DNA of 64,000 bases from Phocoena phocoena. Taxonomy: Eukaryota > Chordata > Mammalia > Artiodactyla > Phocoenidae. The stretch is from positions 59,964,639 to 60,028,638 of the forward strand of contig NC_089220.1 in assembly GCF_963924675.1 (NCBI RefSeq), in the 5' to 3' direction. The notes under the pieces were generated by a model. It searched no databases, was not told the DNA's origin, and saw only the letters and a program-made list of their open reading frames with translations. The position numbers and the translations under genes were made by a program. Below are positions 33,927 through 44,078 of the stretch, in pieces; the first letter of the stretch is position 1; the number at the start of each line of letters is the position of its first letter.

Positions 33927-34424
33927 TTTTTTTTTTTTTTTTACACGCGCTAAATAAAAGCTATCTGTATTATGTGGTAGATGAAGAAATAGTTTCTTAA
34001 TATAGCAAGACCCCATCCAAGTAAAGAAAAAGAAGAAGCATGCAAATTTAATATGCATGAAAAGCTTTTCAACCTCTCTAATTTATGAAATAGAATATAA
34101 ATGAAGAACATATTTTCACTTACCAAGATGAAATACAAGAGTACGGTTTTAGTTATGAAAACATTTCCTTGCTTGACAATTATGCAATATCTATCAAAAT
34201 CCCTTGTCACAGTAATGTTAGTTCTAAACATTTATCTTGTATTACTATGTTTATTCTGCCCTGTAACCATAAATTCCACAGTTGCTTAGTGATGGTTCTA
34301 TATTTAAATGCATTTGATTCTTACTATCAGTATTTTTTTTTTCTTTCCATAGCTTCTTCATTCTGTGGCCTTTGTTTTTATTCATTCCTTAGACAATTTC
34401 AGCCTGCTGTCAAGTAGGGTTTTT
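33927..34424. other. Poly(T) run and unassigned sequence, possibly a sense L1M scrap
   Basis: A 16-T run (33,927-33,942) precedes 'acacgcgctaaataaaag'. Around 34,065-34,200 words such as 'gcttttcaacctctctaattta' and 'gcaatatctatcaaaatccc' weakly resemble sense L1M ORF2. A second T-run is at 34,422-34,436. Nothing coding is recognised. Confidence 0.35.
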
Positions 34425-34436
34425 TTTTTTTTTTGG

Positions 34437-34823
34437 TTAAAAATAAATTTTTATCAACTGTATTGAGGTATAATTGATATACAACAAACTGCACATATTT
34501 AAAGTATACAATATGAAAAGTTTGGGCACAGGTGAAACCATCACAGCTATCAAGAAAATGAACAAACGTATTCATCACTCTCAGAAGGTTCCCTATGGTT
34601 TCTCCTAATCACTCCCCATTGCTTCGCCAGGCACCCACTGATCTGCTTTCCGTCACTACAGATAAGTATACATTTTCTAGAATTTTTACAGAAGTGGACT
34701 CATATAGTATGTACCATTCTTTTGTCTGGATATTTTCTTCACTCAGCATGGTTACTTTGAGATTGATCCATGTAATTACATGTATCAATTTTACATTCCT
34801 TTTATTTTTGAGAGCTTTTCTTT
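34437..34823 (-). mobile_element. L1M (L1MC-like) 3' fragment, antisense
   Basis: 'attgaggtataattgatatacaacaaactgcacatatttaaag' opens it. 'cacccactgatctgctttccgtcact' and 'tcactcagcatggttactttgagattgatccatgt' follow. This is the standard older L1 3'UTR order in reverse. Confidence 0.7.
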
Positions 34824-36097
34824 CTTTTTTTTTTAATAGATGTTTACTGGAGTATAATTGCTTCACAATACTCTGTTAGTTTCTGTTGCACAACAAAGCA
34901 AATCAGCCATATGCATACACATGTCCCAATATCCCTACCCTCTTGAGCCTCCCTCCCATCCTCCCTATCCCACCTCTCCAGGTCATTGCAAAGCACTGAG
35001 CCGATCTTCCTGTGCTATGCTGCTGCTTCCCACCAGCCAACTGTTTTGCATTCAGTAGTGTATATATGTCGATGCTACTCTCACTTCACCCCAGCTTCGC
35101 TCTCCCACCCTGTGTCCTCAAGTCCGTTCTCTATGTCTGCCTTTTTATTCCTCCCCTGCAACGAGGTTCATCAGTGCCATTTTTTTTTTGGATTCTATAT
35201 ACATGCATAAGCATACAATATTTGTTTTTCTCTTTCTGACTTACTTCACTCTATATAGCAGACTCTAGGTCCATCCACCTCACTACAAATAACTCAATTT
35301 CGTTTCATTTTATGGCTGAGTAATATTCTATTGTATATATGTGCCACATCTTCTTTATCCATTCATCTGTCTCTGAACATTTAGCTTGGTTCCATGTCCT
35401 GGCTATTGCAAATAGTGCTGCAGTGAACATTGTGGTACATGTCTCTTTTTGAATTATGGTTTTCTCAGGGTATATGCCCAGTAGTGAGATTGCTGGGTCA
35501 TATGGTAGTTCAATTTTTAGTTTTTTAAGGAAGCTCCATACTGTTTTCCATACTGGTTGTATCAACATACATTCCCACCAACAGTGCAGGAGGGTTCCCT
35601 TTTCACCACATCCTTTCCACCATTTATTCTTTCTAGATTTTTTGATAATGGCCATTCTGACTGGTGTGAGGTAATACCTCATTGTAGTTTTGATTTGCAT
35701 TTCTTTAATAATTAGTGATGTTGAGCATCTTTTCATGTGCCTCTTGGTCATCTGTATGTCTTCCTTGGTGAAATGTGTATTTAGGTCTTCCTCCCAGTTT
35801 TAACTGGATTGTTTGTTTTTTTGATATTGAGCTCCATGAGCTGTTTGTATATTTTGAGGATTAATCCTTTGTCCATTGTTTCATTGCAGATATTTTCTCT
35901 CATTCTGAGGGTTGTCTTTCTGTCTTGTTTATGGTTTCCTTTGCTGTGTAAAAGCTTTTAAGTTTAATTAAGTTCCACTTGTTTATTTTTGTTTTTATTT
36001 CCGTTACTCTAGGAGGTGGGTCAAAAAAGGTTTGCTGTGGTTTATGTCAAAAAGTGTTTTTCCTATATTTTCCGCTCGAGTTTTATAGGGTCTGGCC
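34824..36097 (-). mobile_element. 5'-truncated L1 (about 1.27 kb), antisense
   Basis: A T-rich start, then 'tttactggagtataattgcttcacaa'. It continues through the 3'UTR and ORF2 C-terminus. The 148-codon frame 35,305-35,751 includes the cysteine motif [19 protein letters not shown]. It stops at 'agggtctggcc', where the next element's poly(T) begins. Confidence 0.84.
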
Positions 36098-36442
36098 TTT
36101 TTTTTTTTTTTAACAACTTTATTGAGTATAATTGCTTTACAATTGTGCATTAGTTTCTGCTGTATAACAAAGTGAACCAGCTACACATATCCCCAAATCT
36201 CTTCCGTCTTGCGTCTCCCTCTCTCCCACCCTCCCTATCCCACCCCTCTAAGTGGTCACAAAGCACCGAGCTCATTCCCTTTGCTATGCGGCTGCTTCCC
36301 ACTAGCTATCGGTTTTACATTTGGTACATTATGTGTGTACATGCCACTCTCTCACTTCGTCCCAGCTTACCCTTCCCCCTCCCTGTGTCCTCAAGTCCAT
36401 TCTCTAGTAGGTCTGCATCTTTATCTCCATCCTGCCCCTAGG

Positions 36443-39400
36443 TTATTCATGACCTTTTTTTTTTTTCTGGATTCCATATATATATGTTAGCCTACAGTAT
36501 TTATTTTTCTCTTTCTGACTTACTTCACTCTGTATGACAGACTCTAGGTCCACCTGCCTCACTACAAGTAACACAGTTTTGTTTCTTTTTATGGCTGAGT
36601 AATATTCCATTGTATATATGTGCCACATCTTTTTTATCTATTCATCTGTTGATGGACACTTAGGTTACTTCCATGTCCTGGCTATTGTAAATAGAGCTGC
36701 AGTGAACATTGTGGTACATGTCTTTTTTTGAATTATGTTTTTCTGAGGGTATATGACCAGTAGTAGGATTGCTGGGTCGTATGGGAGTTCTATTTTTAGG
36801 TTTTTAAGCAACCTCCATACTGTTCTCCATAGTGGCTGTATCAGTTTACATTCCCACCAACAGTACAAGAGGGTTCCCTTTTCTCCACACCCTCTCCAGC
36901 ACTTCTTGTTTGTAGATATTTTGAGGATGGCCATTCTGACTGGTGTGAGGTGATACCTCATCGTAGTTTTGATTTGCATTTCTCTCATGATTAGTGATGT
37001 TGAGCATCCTTTCATATGTTTGTTGGCAATCTGTATATCTTCTTTAGAGAAATGTCTGTCTAGGTCTTCTGCCCGTTTTTGGATTACATTGTGTTTTTGA
37101 TATTGAGCTGCATTAGCTGCTTGTAAATTTTGGAGATTAATCCTTTGTCAGTTGCTTAAATCTCAGTTTTGGAGATTAATCCTTAGTCAGTTGCTTCAGA
37201 GAAAGTAAATATTTTCTCCTATTCTGAGGGTTGACTTTTCGTCTTGTTTATGGTTTCCTTTGCTGTGCAAAAGCTTTTAAGTTTCATTAGGTCCCATTTG
37301 TTTATTTTTGTTTTTATTTCCGTTTCTCTAGGAGGTGGGTCATAAAGGATCTTTCTGAGATATATGTCAGTAATAGAGTGTTTTGCCTATGTTTTCCTCT
37401 AAGAGTTTTATAGTGTCTGGCCTTACATTTAGGTCTGTAATCCATTTTGAGTTCATTTTTGTTTATGGTGTTAGGGAGTGTTCTAATTTCATTCTTTTAC
37501 ATGTAGCTGTCCAGTTTTCCCAGCACCACTTACTGAAGAGGCTGTCTTTTCTCCATTGTATATTCTTGCCCCCTTTCTCAAAAATAAGGTGACCATAGGT
37601 GCATGGATTTATCTCTGGGCTTTCTATCCTATTCCACTGATCTGTATTTCTGTTTTTGTGCCACTACCATACTGTCTTGTTTACAGTAGGTTTGTAGTAC
37701 AGTCTGAAGTCCGGGAACCTGATTCCTCCAACTCCGTTTTTCTTTCTCAAGATTGCTTTGGCTGTTCGGGGTCGTTTGCGTTTCCATAGAAACTGTGAAA
37801 GTGTTTGATCTAGGTCTGTGAAAAATGCCATTTGTAGTTTGATAGGGATTGCATTGAATCTGTAGATTGCTTTGGGTAGTATAGTCATTTTTACAATGTT
37901 GATTCTTCCAGCTCAAGCACATGGTATATCTCTCCATCTGTTTGTAGCATCTTTAATTTCTTTCCTCAGTGTCTTATAGTTTTCTGCATACAGGTCTTTT
38001 GTCTCCTTAGCGAGGTTTATTCCTAGGTATTTTGTTCTTTTTGTTGTAATGATAAATGGGAGTGTGTCCTTAATTTCTGTTTCTGATTTTTCATCATTAG
38101 TGTATAGGAATGCAAGAGGTTTCTGTGCATTAATTTTGTATACATCTGCTTTACCAAATTCATTGATTAGCTTTTGTAGTTTTCTGGTAGCATCTTTAGG
38201 ATTGTCTATGTATAGTATCATGTCATCTGCAAACAGTGACAGCTTTACTTCTTCTTTTCCGGTTTGGATTTCTTTTATTTCTTTTTTTGTCTGCTTGCTG
38301 TGACTAAAAGTCCCAAAACTATGTTGAATAATAGTGGTGAGTGGGCATTCTTGTCTTGTTCCTGATGTTAGAGGAAATGGTTTCGGTTTGTTACCATTGA
38401 GAATGATGTTGGCTGTGGTGTGTCATATATGGCCTTTTATGTTGTTTAGGTAAGTTCCCTCTATGCCTATTTTCTGGAGAGTTTTTATCATAAATGGGTT
38501 TTGAATTTTGTCGCAAGCTTTTTCTGCATCTATTGAGGTGATCGTATGGTTTTTCTCCTTTAGTTTGTCAATATGGTGTATCACATTGATTGATTTGCAT
38601 ATATTGAAGAATCCTTGCATTCCTGGGATAACCCCCATTGATTATTGTGTATAATCCTTTTAATGTGCTGTTGGATTCTGTTTGCCAGTATTTTGTTGAG
38701 GATTTTTGCACCTATGTTCATCAGTGATATTGGCCTGTAGTTTTCTTTCTTTGTGACATCTTTGTCTGGTTTTGGTGTCAGGGTGATGGTCGCCTCGTAG
38801 AATGAGTTTGGGAGTATTCCTCCCTCTGCTATATTTCGAAGAGTTTGAGAAAGATAGGTGTTAACTCTTCTCTAAATTCTTGGTAGAATTCGCCTGTGAA
38901 GCCATCTGGTCCTGAGCTTTTGTGTGTTGGAAGATTTTTAATCACAGTTTCAATTTCAGTGCTTTTGATTGGTTTGTTTATATTTTCTGTTTCTTCCTGG
39001 TTGAGTCTTGGAAGGTTGTGATTTTCTAAGAATTTGTCCATTCTGGGTTGTCCATGTTATTGGCATGTAGTTGCTTGTAGTAATCTCTCATGTTCCTTTG
39101 TATTTCTGCAGTGTCAGTTGTTACTTCTCCGTTTTCATTCCTAATTCTATTGATTTGAGTCTTCTCCCTTTCTTTCTTGATGAGTCTGGCTAATGGTTTG
39201 TCAATTTTGTTTATGTTCTCAAAGAACCAACTCTTAGCTTTATTGATCTTTTCTGCTGTTTCCTTCATTTATTTTTCGTTTATTTTTGATCTGATCACAT
39301 AATTTCTTTCCTTTTGCTAACTTTGTGATTTTTGCTCTTCTTTCTCTACTTGCTTTAGGTATAAGGTTAGGTTGTTGATTTGAGATTTTTCTTGTTTCTT

Positions 39401-40310
39401 TAGGTAGGATTATATTGCTATAAACTTCCTTCTTAGAACTGCCTTTTTGGCATCCCATAGGTTTGGGGTCATCGTGTTTTTATTGTCATGTGTTTCCAGG
39501 TATTTTTTGATTTCCTCTTTGATTTCTGCAGTGATCTCTTGGTTATTTAGTAGTGTATTGTTTAGCCTCCATGTGTTTGTATTTTTACAGTTTTCTTTCC
39601 TGTAATTGATATCGAGTCTCATAGCATTGTGGTCGATAAAGATACTTGGTATGATTTCAATTTTCTTAAATTTACCAAGGCTTGACTTGTTACCCAAGAT
39701 GTGATCTATCCTGCAGAATATTCCATTAGCACTTGAGAATAAGTATATTCTGTTGTTTTTGGATGGAATGTCCTATAAATATCAGTTAAGTCCATCTTGT
39801 TTAATGTGTCATTTAAAGCTTGTGTTTCCTCATTTATTTTCATTTTGGATGATCTGTCTGTTGGTGAAAGTGGGGTGTTAAAGTCTCCTACTATGATTGT
39901 GTTACTGTCGATTTCCCCTTTTATAGCTGTTAGCATTTGCCTTATGTATTGAGGTGCTCCTATGTTGGGTGTATAAAGATTTCCAATTGTTATATCTTCT
40001 TCTTGGATTGACCCTTGATCATTATGTAGTATCCTTCTTTGTCTCTAGTAATAGTCTTTATTTTAAAGTCTGTTTTGTCTGATATGAGAATTGCTCCTCC
40101 AGCCTTCTTTTGATTTCCATTTGCATGGAATATCTTTTTCCATCCCCTCACTTTCAGTCTGTATGTGTCCCTAGATCTAAGTGGGTGTCTTTTAGACAGC
40201 ATATATATGGGTCTTGTTTTTGTATCAATTCAGCCATTTTGTGTCTTTTGGTTGGAGCTTTTAATCCATTTACATGTAAGGTAATTGTCGATATGTTTGT
40301 TCTTATTACC
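36443..40310 (-). pseudogene. L1 ORF2 (endonuclease, RT, C-terminal domain) of the full-length L1
   Basis: Blocks appear in order on the minus strand. The endonuclease is at 39.7-40.3 kb, with GDFNTPLSPTDRS near 39,880. RT is at 37.9-38.7 kb, with [19 protein letters not shown] and the FADD codons near 38,225. The C-terminus is at 36.4-37.0 kb, with [20 protein letters not shown], where the motif histidine is tyrosine. Frameshifts split it into about ten pieces. ORF2 protein would nick DNA and reverse-transcribe L1 RNA. Confidence 0.87.
37128..37196. repeat. 30-bp near-perfect direct repeat (39-bp period) inside L1 ORF2
   Basis: 'ttttggagattaatcctttg' at 37,128 recurs at 37,167 with one mismatch over the 30-bp unit. 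L1 has only one copy here (compare 35,853 onward in the neighbouring L1), so this is a duplication private to this copy. Confidence 0.8.
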
Positions 40311-40389
40311 ATTTTCTTAAATGTTTTTGTAGGTCTTTTCCTTCTCTTGTATTTCCTGGCTACAGAAGTTTGTTTAACATTTGCTGTAA

Positions 40390-41290
40390 AGCTGGTTTGG
40401 AGGTGCTGAACTCTCTTAACTTTTGCTTGTCTGTAAAAGTTTTAATTTCTCCATCAAATCTGAATGAAAGCCTTTCTGGGTAGAGTAATCTTGGTTGTAG
40501 TTTTTTCCCTTTCATCACTTTAAATGTCCTGCCACTCCCATCTGGCTTGCAGAGTTTCTGCTGAAAGTTCAGCTGTTAACCTTATGGGCATTCCCTTGTA
40601 TGTCATTTGTTGTTTTCCCTTGCTGCTTTTAAAATTTTTTCTTTGTATTTAATTTTTGATAGTTTGATTAACATGTGTCTTGGCATATTCCCCTTGGATT
40701 TATACTGTATGGTACTCTCTGTGCTTCCTGGACTTTATTCATTATTTCCTTTCTCATGTTAGGAAAGTTTTCAACTATAATCTCTTCAAATGTTTTCTCA
40801 GTACCTTTCTTTTTCTCTTCTTCTGGGACTCCTATAATTCGAATGTTGGTGTGTTTAATGTTGTCCCAGAGGTCTCTAAGACTGTCCTCAATTGTTTTCA
40901 ATCTTTTTTCTTTATTCTGCTCTGAAGTAGTTTTTCCCACTATTTTATCTTCCAGGTCACTTATCCTGGAAGTGCCTCTGTTATTTTCAGTCATTGCCTC
41001 AGTTTTCTGCCTTTGATTCCTTCTGGAGAATTTTAAATTTCATTTATTGTGTTTTTCATCATTGTTTGCATTTTAGATTTTCTAGGTCCTTGTTAAATGT
41101 TTCTTGTATTTTCTCCGCTCTATTTCCAAGATTTTGGATCATCTTTACTATCATTACACTGAATCCTTTTTCAGGTATTCTGCCTATTTCCTCTTCATTT
41201 GTTTGATCTGGTGGGTTTTTACCTTGCTCCTTCATCTGCTATGTGTTTCTCTGTCTTCTCATTTTCCTTAGCTTGTTGTGCATGGGGTCT
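40390..41290 (-). pseudogene. L1 ORF1 (RNA-binding protein) of the full-length L1
   Basis: The minus-strand frame 40,668-40,994 reads as the centre of ORF1. It contains the coiled-coil end (RISDLEDKIVGKT) and the RRM-like domain start (DSLRDLWDNIKHTNIRIIGV), followed by EEIIVENFPN and EAQRVPYSINPR. ORF1p trimers coat L1 RNA. The frame is interrupted on both sides ('ICQDTC' end, N-terminal breaks). It lies directly upstream of ORF2, as in all L1s. Confidence 0.8.
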
Positions 41291-43204
41291 CCTTTTTGAA
41301 GGCTGCAGGTTCGTAGTTCCCATTGTTTTTGGTGTCTGCCCCCAATGGCTATGGTTGGTTCAGTGGGTTGTGTAGGCTTCCTGGTGGAGGAGACTAGTGC
41401 CTGTGTTCTGGTGGATGAGGTTGGATCTTGGCTTATTGGTGTGCAGGTCCACGTCTGGTGGTGTGTTTTGGGGTGTCTGTGACCTTTTTATGATTTTAGG
41501 CAACCTTTCTGCTAGTGGGTGGGGTTGTGTTCCTGTCTTGCTAGTTGTTTGGCATGGGGCGTCCAGCATTGGAGCTTGCTTGCCATTGGGTGGAGCTGTT
41601 CTTAGTGTTGAGACGGAGGTCTCTAGGAGAGTTCTCGCCGACTGATATTATGTGGGGCCTGGAAGTCTCTGGTGGTGCAATGTCCTGAACTCGGCTCTCC
41701 CATGTCAGAGGCTCAGGCCTTACACCAGGTCAGAGCATCAAGACCCTTGTCATCCACACAGCTCAGAAGAAAAGGGAGAAAAAAGAAAACAATAAAAAAT
41801 AAAACAGTTAAAATTAAAAACTTTTTGAAATTATTAAAATAAAAGAATTAAAAAGTAATAAATACAACAGAAGAGAGCAGCCAAACCAATAAACAAATCC
41901 ATCAATGATAATAAGCGCTAAGAACTATACTAAGATAAATATAAAAATCGGAAACAAGTCAGTCGCAGACAGCACACCCCAAGTCTACAATAGTTCCCAA
42001 AGTCCACCACCTCAATTTTGGGTTGATTCATTGTCTATTCAGTTATTTCACAGATGCAGGGTACCTCAAGTTGGTTGTGGGGATTTAATCTACTGTTCCT
42101 GAGGCTTTTTGGAGAAAGTTCCCTTTCTCTTATTTGCACAGCCCTTTGGTTTCTGCTGTGGTTTTGGCCCCACTTCTGCACGTAGGTCACCCTCAGGCAT
42201 CTGTTCCCCACCCAGACAAGAGGGGGTTAAAGCAGCGGTTGATTAAAGGGCTCCTGCTCATTCAGGCGAGGGGGAGGGAGGGGTATGGTAATTATAGTTG
42301 AAATTCGATGTGAGCCTGTTCTGGCAGAGGCCAGGGTGACTTTGCAACTGCTTGAGGCGCACTGTGTGTTCTCCCGGGGAAGTTGTACCTGGATCACAGG
42401 ACCCTGGCAGTGGCGGGCTGCACAGGCTCCCGGGAGGAGAGGTGTGGATAGTGACTTGTGCTCGCTCGCACACAGGACTTCTGGTGGCTGAAGCAGCAGT
42501 CTTAGTGTCTTATGCCTGTCTCTGCTGTCCATGCTGATAGCCGCGGCTCACTCTGTCTTTGGAGCTCATTTAAGGGATGCTCTGAATCCCCTCTCCTTGT
42601 GCTCCCTAAAACAATGGTCTCTTGCCTCTTAGGCAGGTCCAGACTTTTTCCCAGAGTTCCCCCAGCTAGCTGTGGCGTAATAGCCCCCTTCAGGCTGTGT
42701 TCATGCAGCCAAACCCAGTCCTCTCCCTGGGATCTGACCTCCGAAGCCGGAGCCTCACCTCCCTGCCCCAGCGTGTGAGCAGACAAGCCTCCCGGGCTGG
42801 TGAGTGCTGGTCGGCACTGATCCTCTGTGCAGGAATCTCTCTACTTTGCCTCTGCACCCCTGTTGCTGCGCTGTCCTCTGTGTCTCCGAAGCTTCCCCCC
42901 TGCCCACCCCCTGTCTCCACCTGCAAAGGGGCTTCCTAGTGTGTGGAAACTTTTCCGCCTTCACGACTCCCTCCCAGAGGTGCAGGGCCTGTCCCTATCC
43001 TTTTGTCTCTGTTTTTTCTTTTTTCTTTGCCCTACCCAGGTATGTGGGGAGTTTCTTGCCTTTTGGGAAGTCTGAGGTCTTCTGCCAGCGTTCAGTAGAT
43101 GTTCTGTAGGAGTTGTTCCACATGTAGGTGTATTTTTGATATATTTGTGGGGAGGAAGGTGATCTCCACATCTTACTCCTCTGTCATCTTCTGGACCCTC
43201 CAGG
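41291..43204 (-). promoter_or_regulatory. 5'UTR/internal promoter of the full-length L1
   Basis: A GC- and CpG-richer stretch (strongest 42.2-43.1 kb) upstream of ORF1, with an unusual A-rich segment at 41,760-41,930 on the plus strand. The 5' tip has 'aagatgac' on the minus strand (43,183-43,190), one change from the AAGATGGC core of the YY1 site found at many mammalian L1 starts. Promoter activity is inferred from position only. Confidence 0.65.
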
Positions 43205-43589
43205 ATTCTTATTTTTGCTTTTAGAAAGCCATAGCAATGAAAAGTCATCCTGTGTGTGTGTGTAATACATCAAATAGTAAGACTGAGGTCTAAAATCCCA
43301 CAGTCCAAGAGTTGTTGATTCTGGCTGTACCTGGGTCTCGTCATCAGGTAGCTTGTTAAACACACACATACCTGGGACTCATGTCTAGAAAATTCTGATA
43401 TGCATTTGGGATTGAGACACATTGTCGAGGTTAGGTGAGGAAGCCTGCCTGAAAGCCACCCAAGAGTATATTGATTTTTTTTTTTGAAATAAAAGAAGAG
43501 CCTTGGTATTTTACACCTCTCTAATTAGTGGTAATTCACTTATAATGGAAAAATGCTTTGAATATATTTCAGTCTGTGTGTATGTGAGA
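43205..43589. other. No gene or clear repeat recognised
   Basis: Flank of the full-length L1. It has a short TG run ('gtgtgtgtgtgt' at about 43,251) and a T-run at about 43,477. Nothing coding is seen. Confidence 0.5.
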
Positions 43590-43790
43590 GAAGAGAAGAA
43601 TAGCTTGGTATGGTGAAAGTATAATAGGATTTGAACTAGAAGTCCTGAGTTTAAGACTCTGATCTCCTTCTACCTAGCTAAGTAACTTTGGGCCACTCTG
43701 AGCTCAGTTTTTTCTTTTGTAAAGTGAAAATATTAGCACCTCAGTTACAGAGTTTGACCATCAAATGGGATGATGGTCATACGTGGAACT
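43590..43790 (+). repeat. MIR SINE (sense)
   Basis: 'ggtgaaagtataataggatttgaactagaagtcctgagtttaag', 'gtaactttgggccactctgag' and 'tcagttttttcttttgtaaagtg' follow the MIR consensus order. Confidence 0.6.
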
Positions 43791-43794
43791 GCAT

Positions 43795-44078
43795 TGACAC
43801 CTGAAAAGAACTCTGCTAATGCACAGAGAAGAAGACCATGTGGAGACAAGGGCAGAGACTGCATTGATGCTGCCACAAGCCAAGGAATACTAGGAACCAC
43901 CAGCAGCTAGAAGAGGCAAGGGGGAGATTCTCCCATAGAGCTTTCTTCTTTAGAGTGTGGCTCTGGAAAGCCTTGATTTGAAGCTTCTGGCATCCAGAAC
44001 TGTGAGAGAATAAATTTCTGTTAAAGCCACCTGGTTTATGGTCATTTGTTATAGTGGCCCTAGGAAATGAACACAGAG
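43795..44078 (+). mobile_element. 3' half of a MaLR (MLT1-like) LTR, sense
   Basis: 'gaccatgtggagacaagggcagagactg', 'gatgctgccacaagccaagg', 'agcttctggcatccagaactgtgagagaataaatttctgtt' and 'gttatagtggccctagg' form the ordered 3' half of a MaLR LTR, including its AATAAA. Confidence 0.68.

Larger units (their letters stand above)
36098..43204 (-). mobile_element. Full-length L1 (about 7.1 kb), antisense
   Basis: Poly(T) 36,098-36,111 is followed by the 3'UTR, ORF2 (to about 40,310), ORF1 (about 40,390-41,290) and a GC-rich 5'UTR. The 5' terminus at about 43,204 reads on the minus strand 'ggagggtccagaagatgac'. This is the only fairly young complete L1 here. A diverged TSD may survive: 'attcttatttttgctttt' at 43,205-43,222 resembles 34,795-34,819, left of the neighbouring L1. 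ORFs are broken, so it is inactive. Confidence 0.9.

Noticed and set aside
42200..43204. CpG-rich block considered as a gene promoter island
   Set aside because: It is continuous with ORF1 and ends at the L1 5' terminus, so it is the L1 5'UTR. The open frames there are shadows of GC richness.
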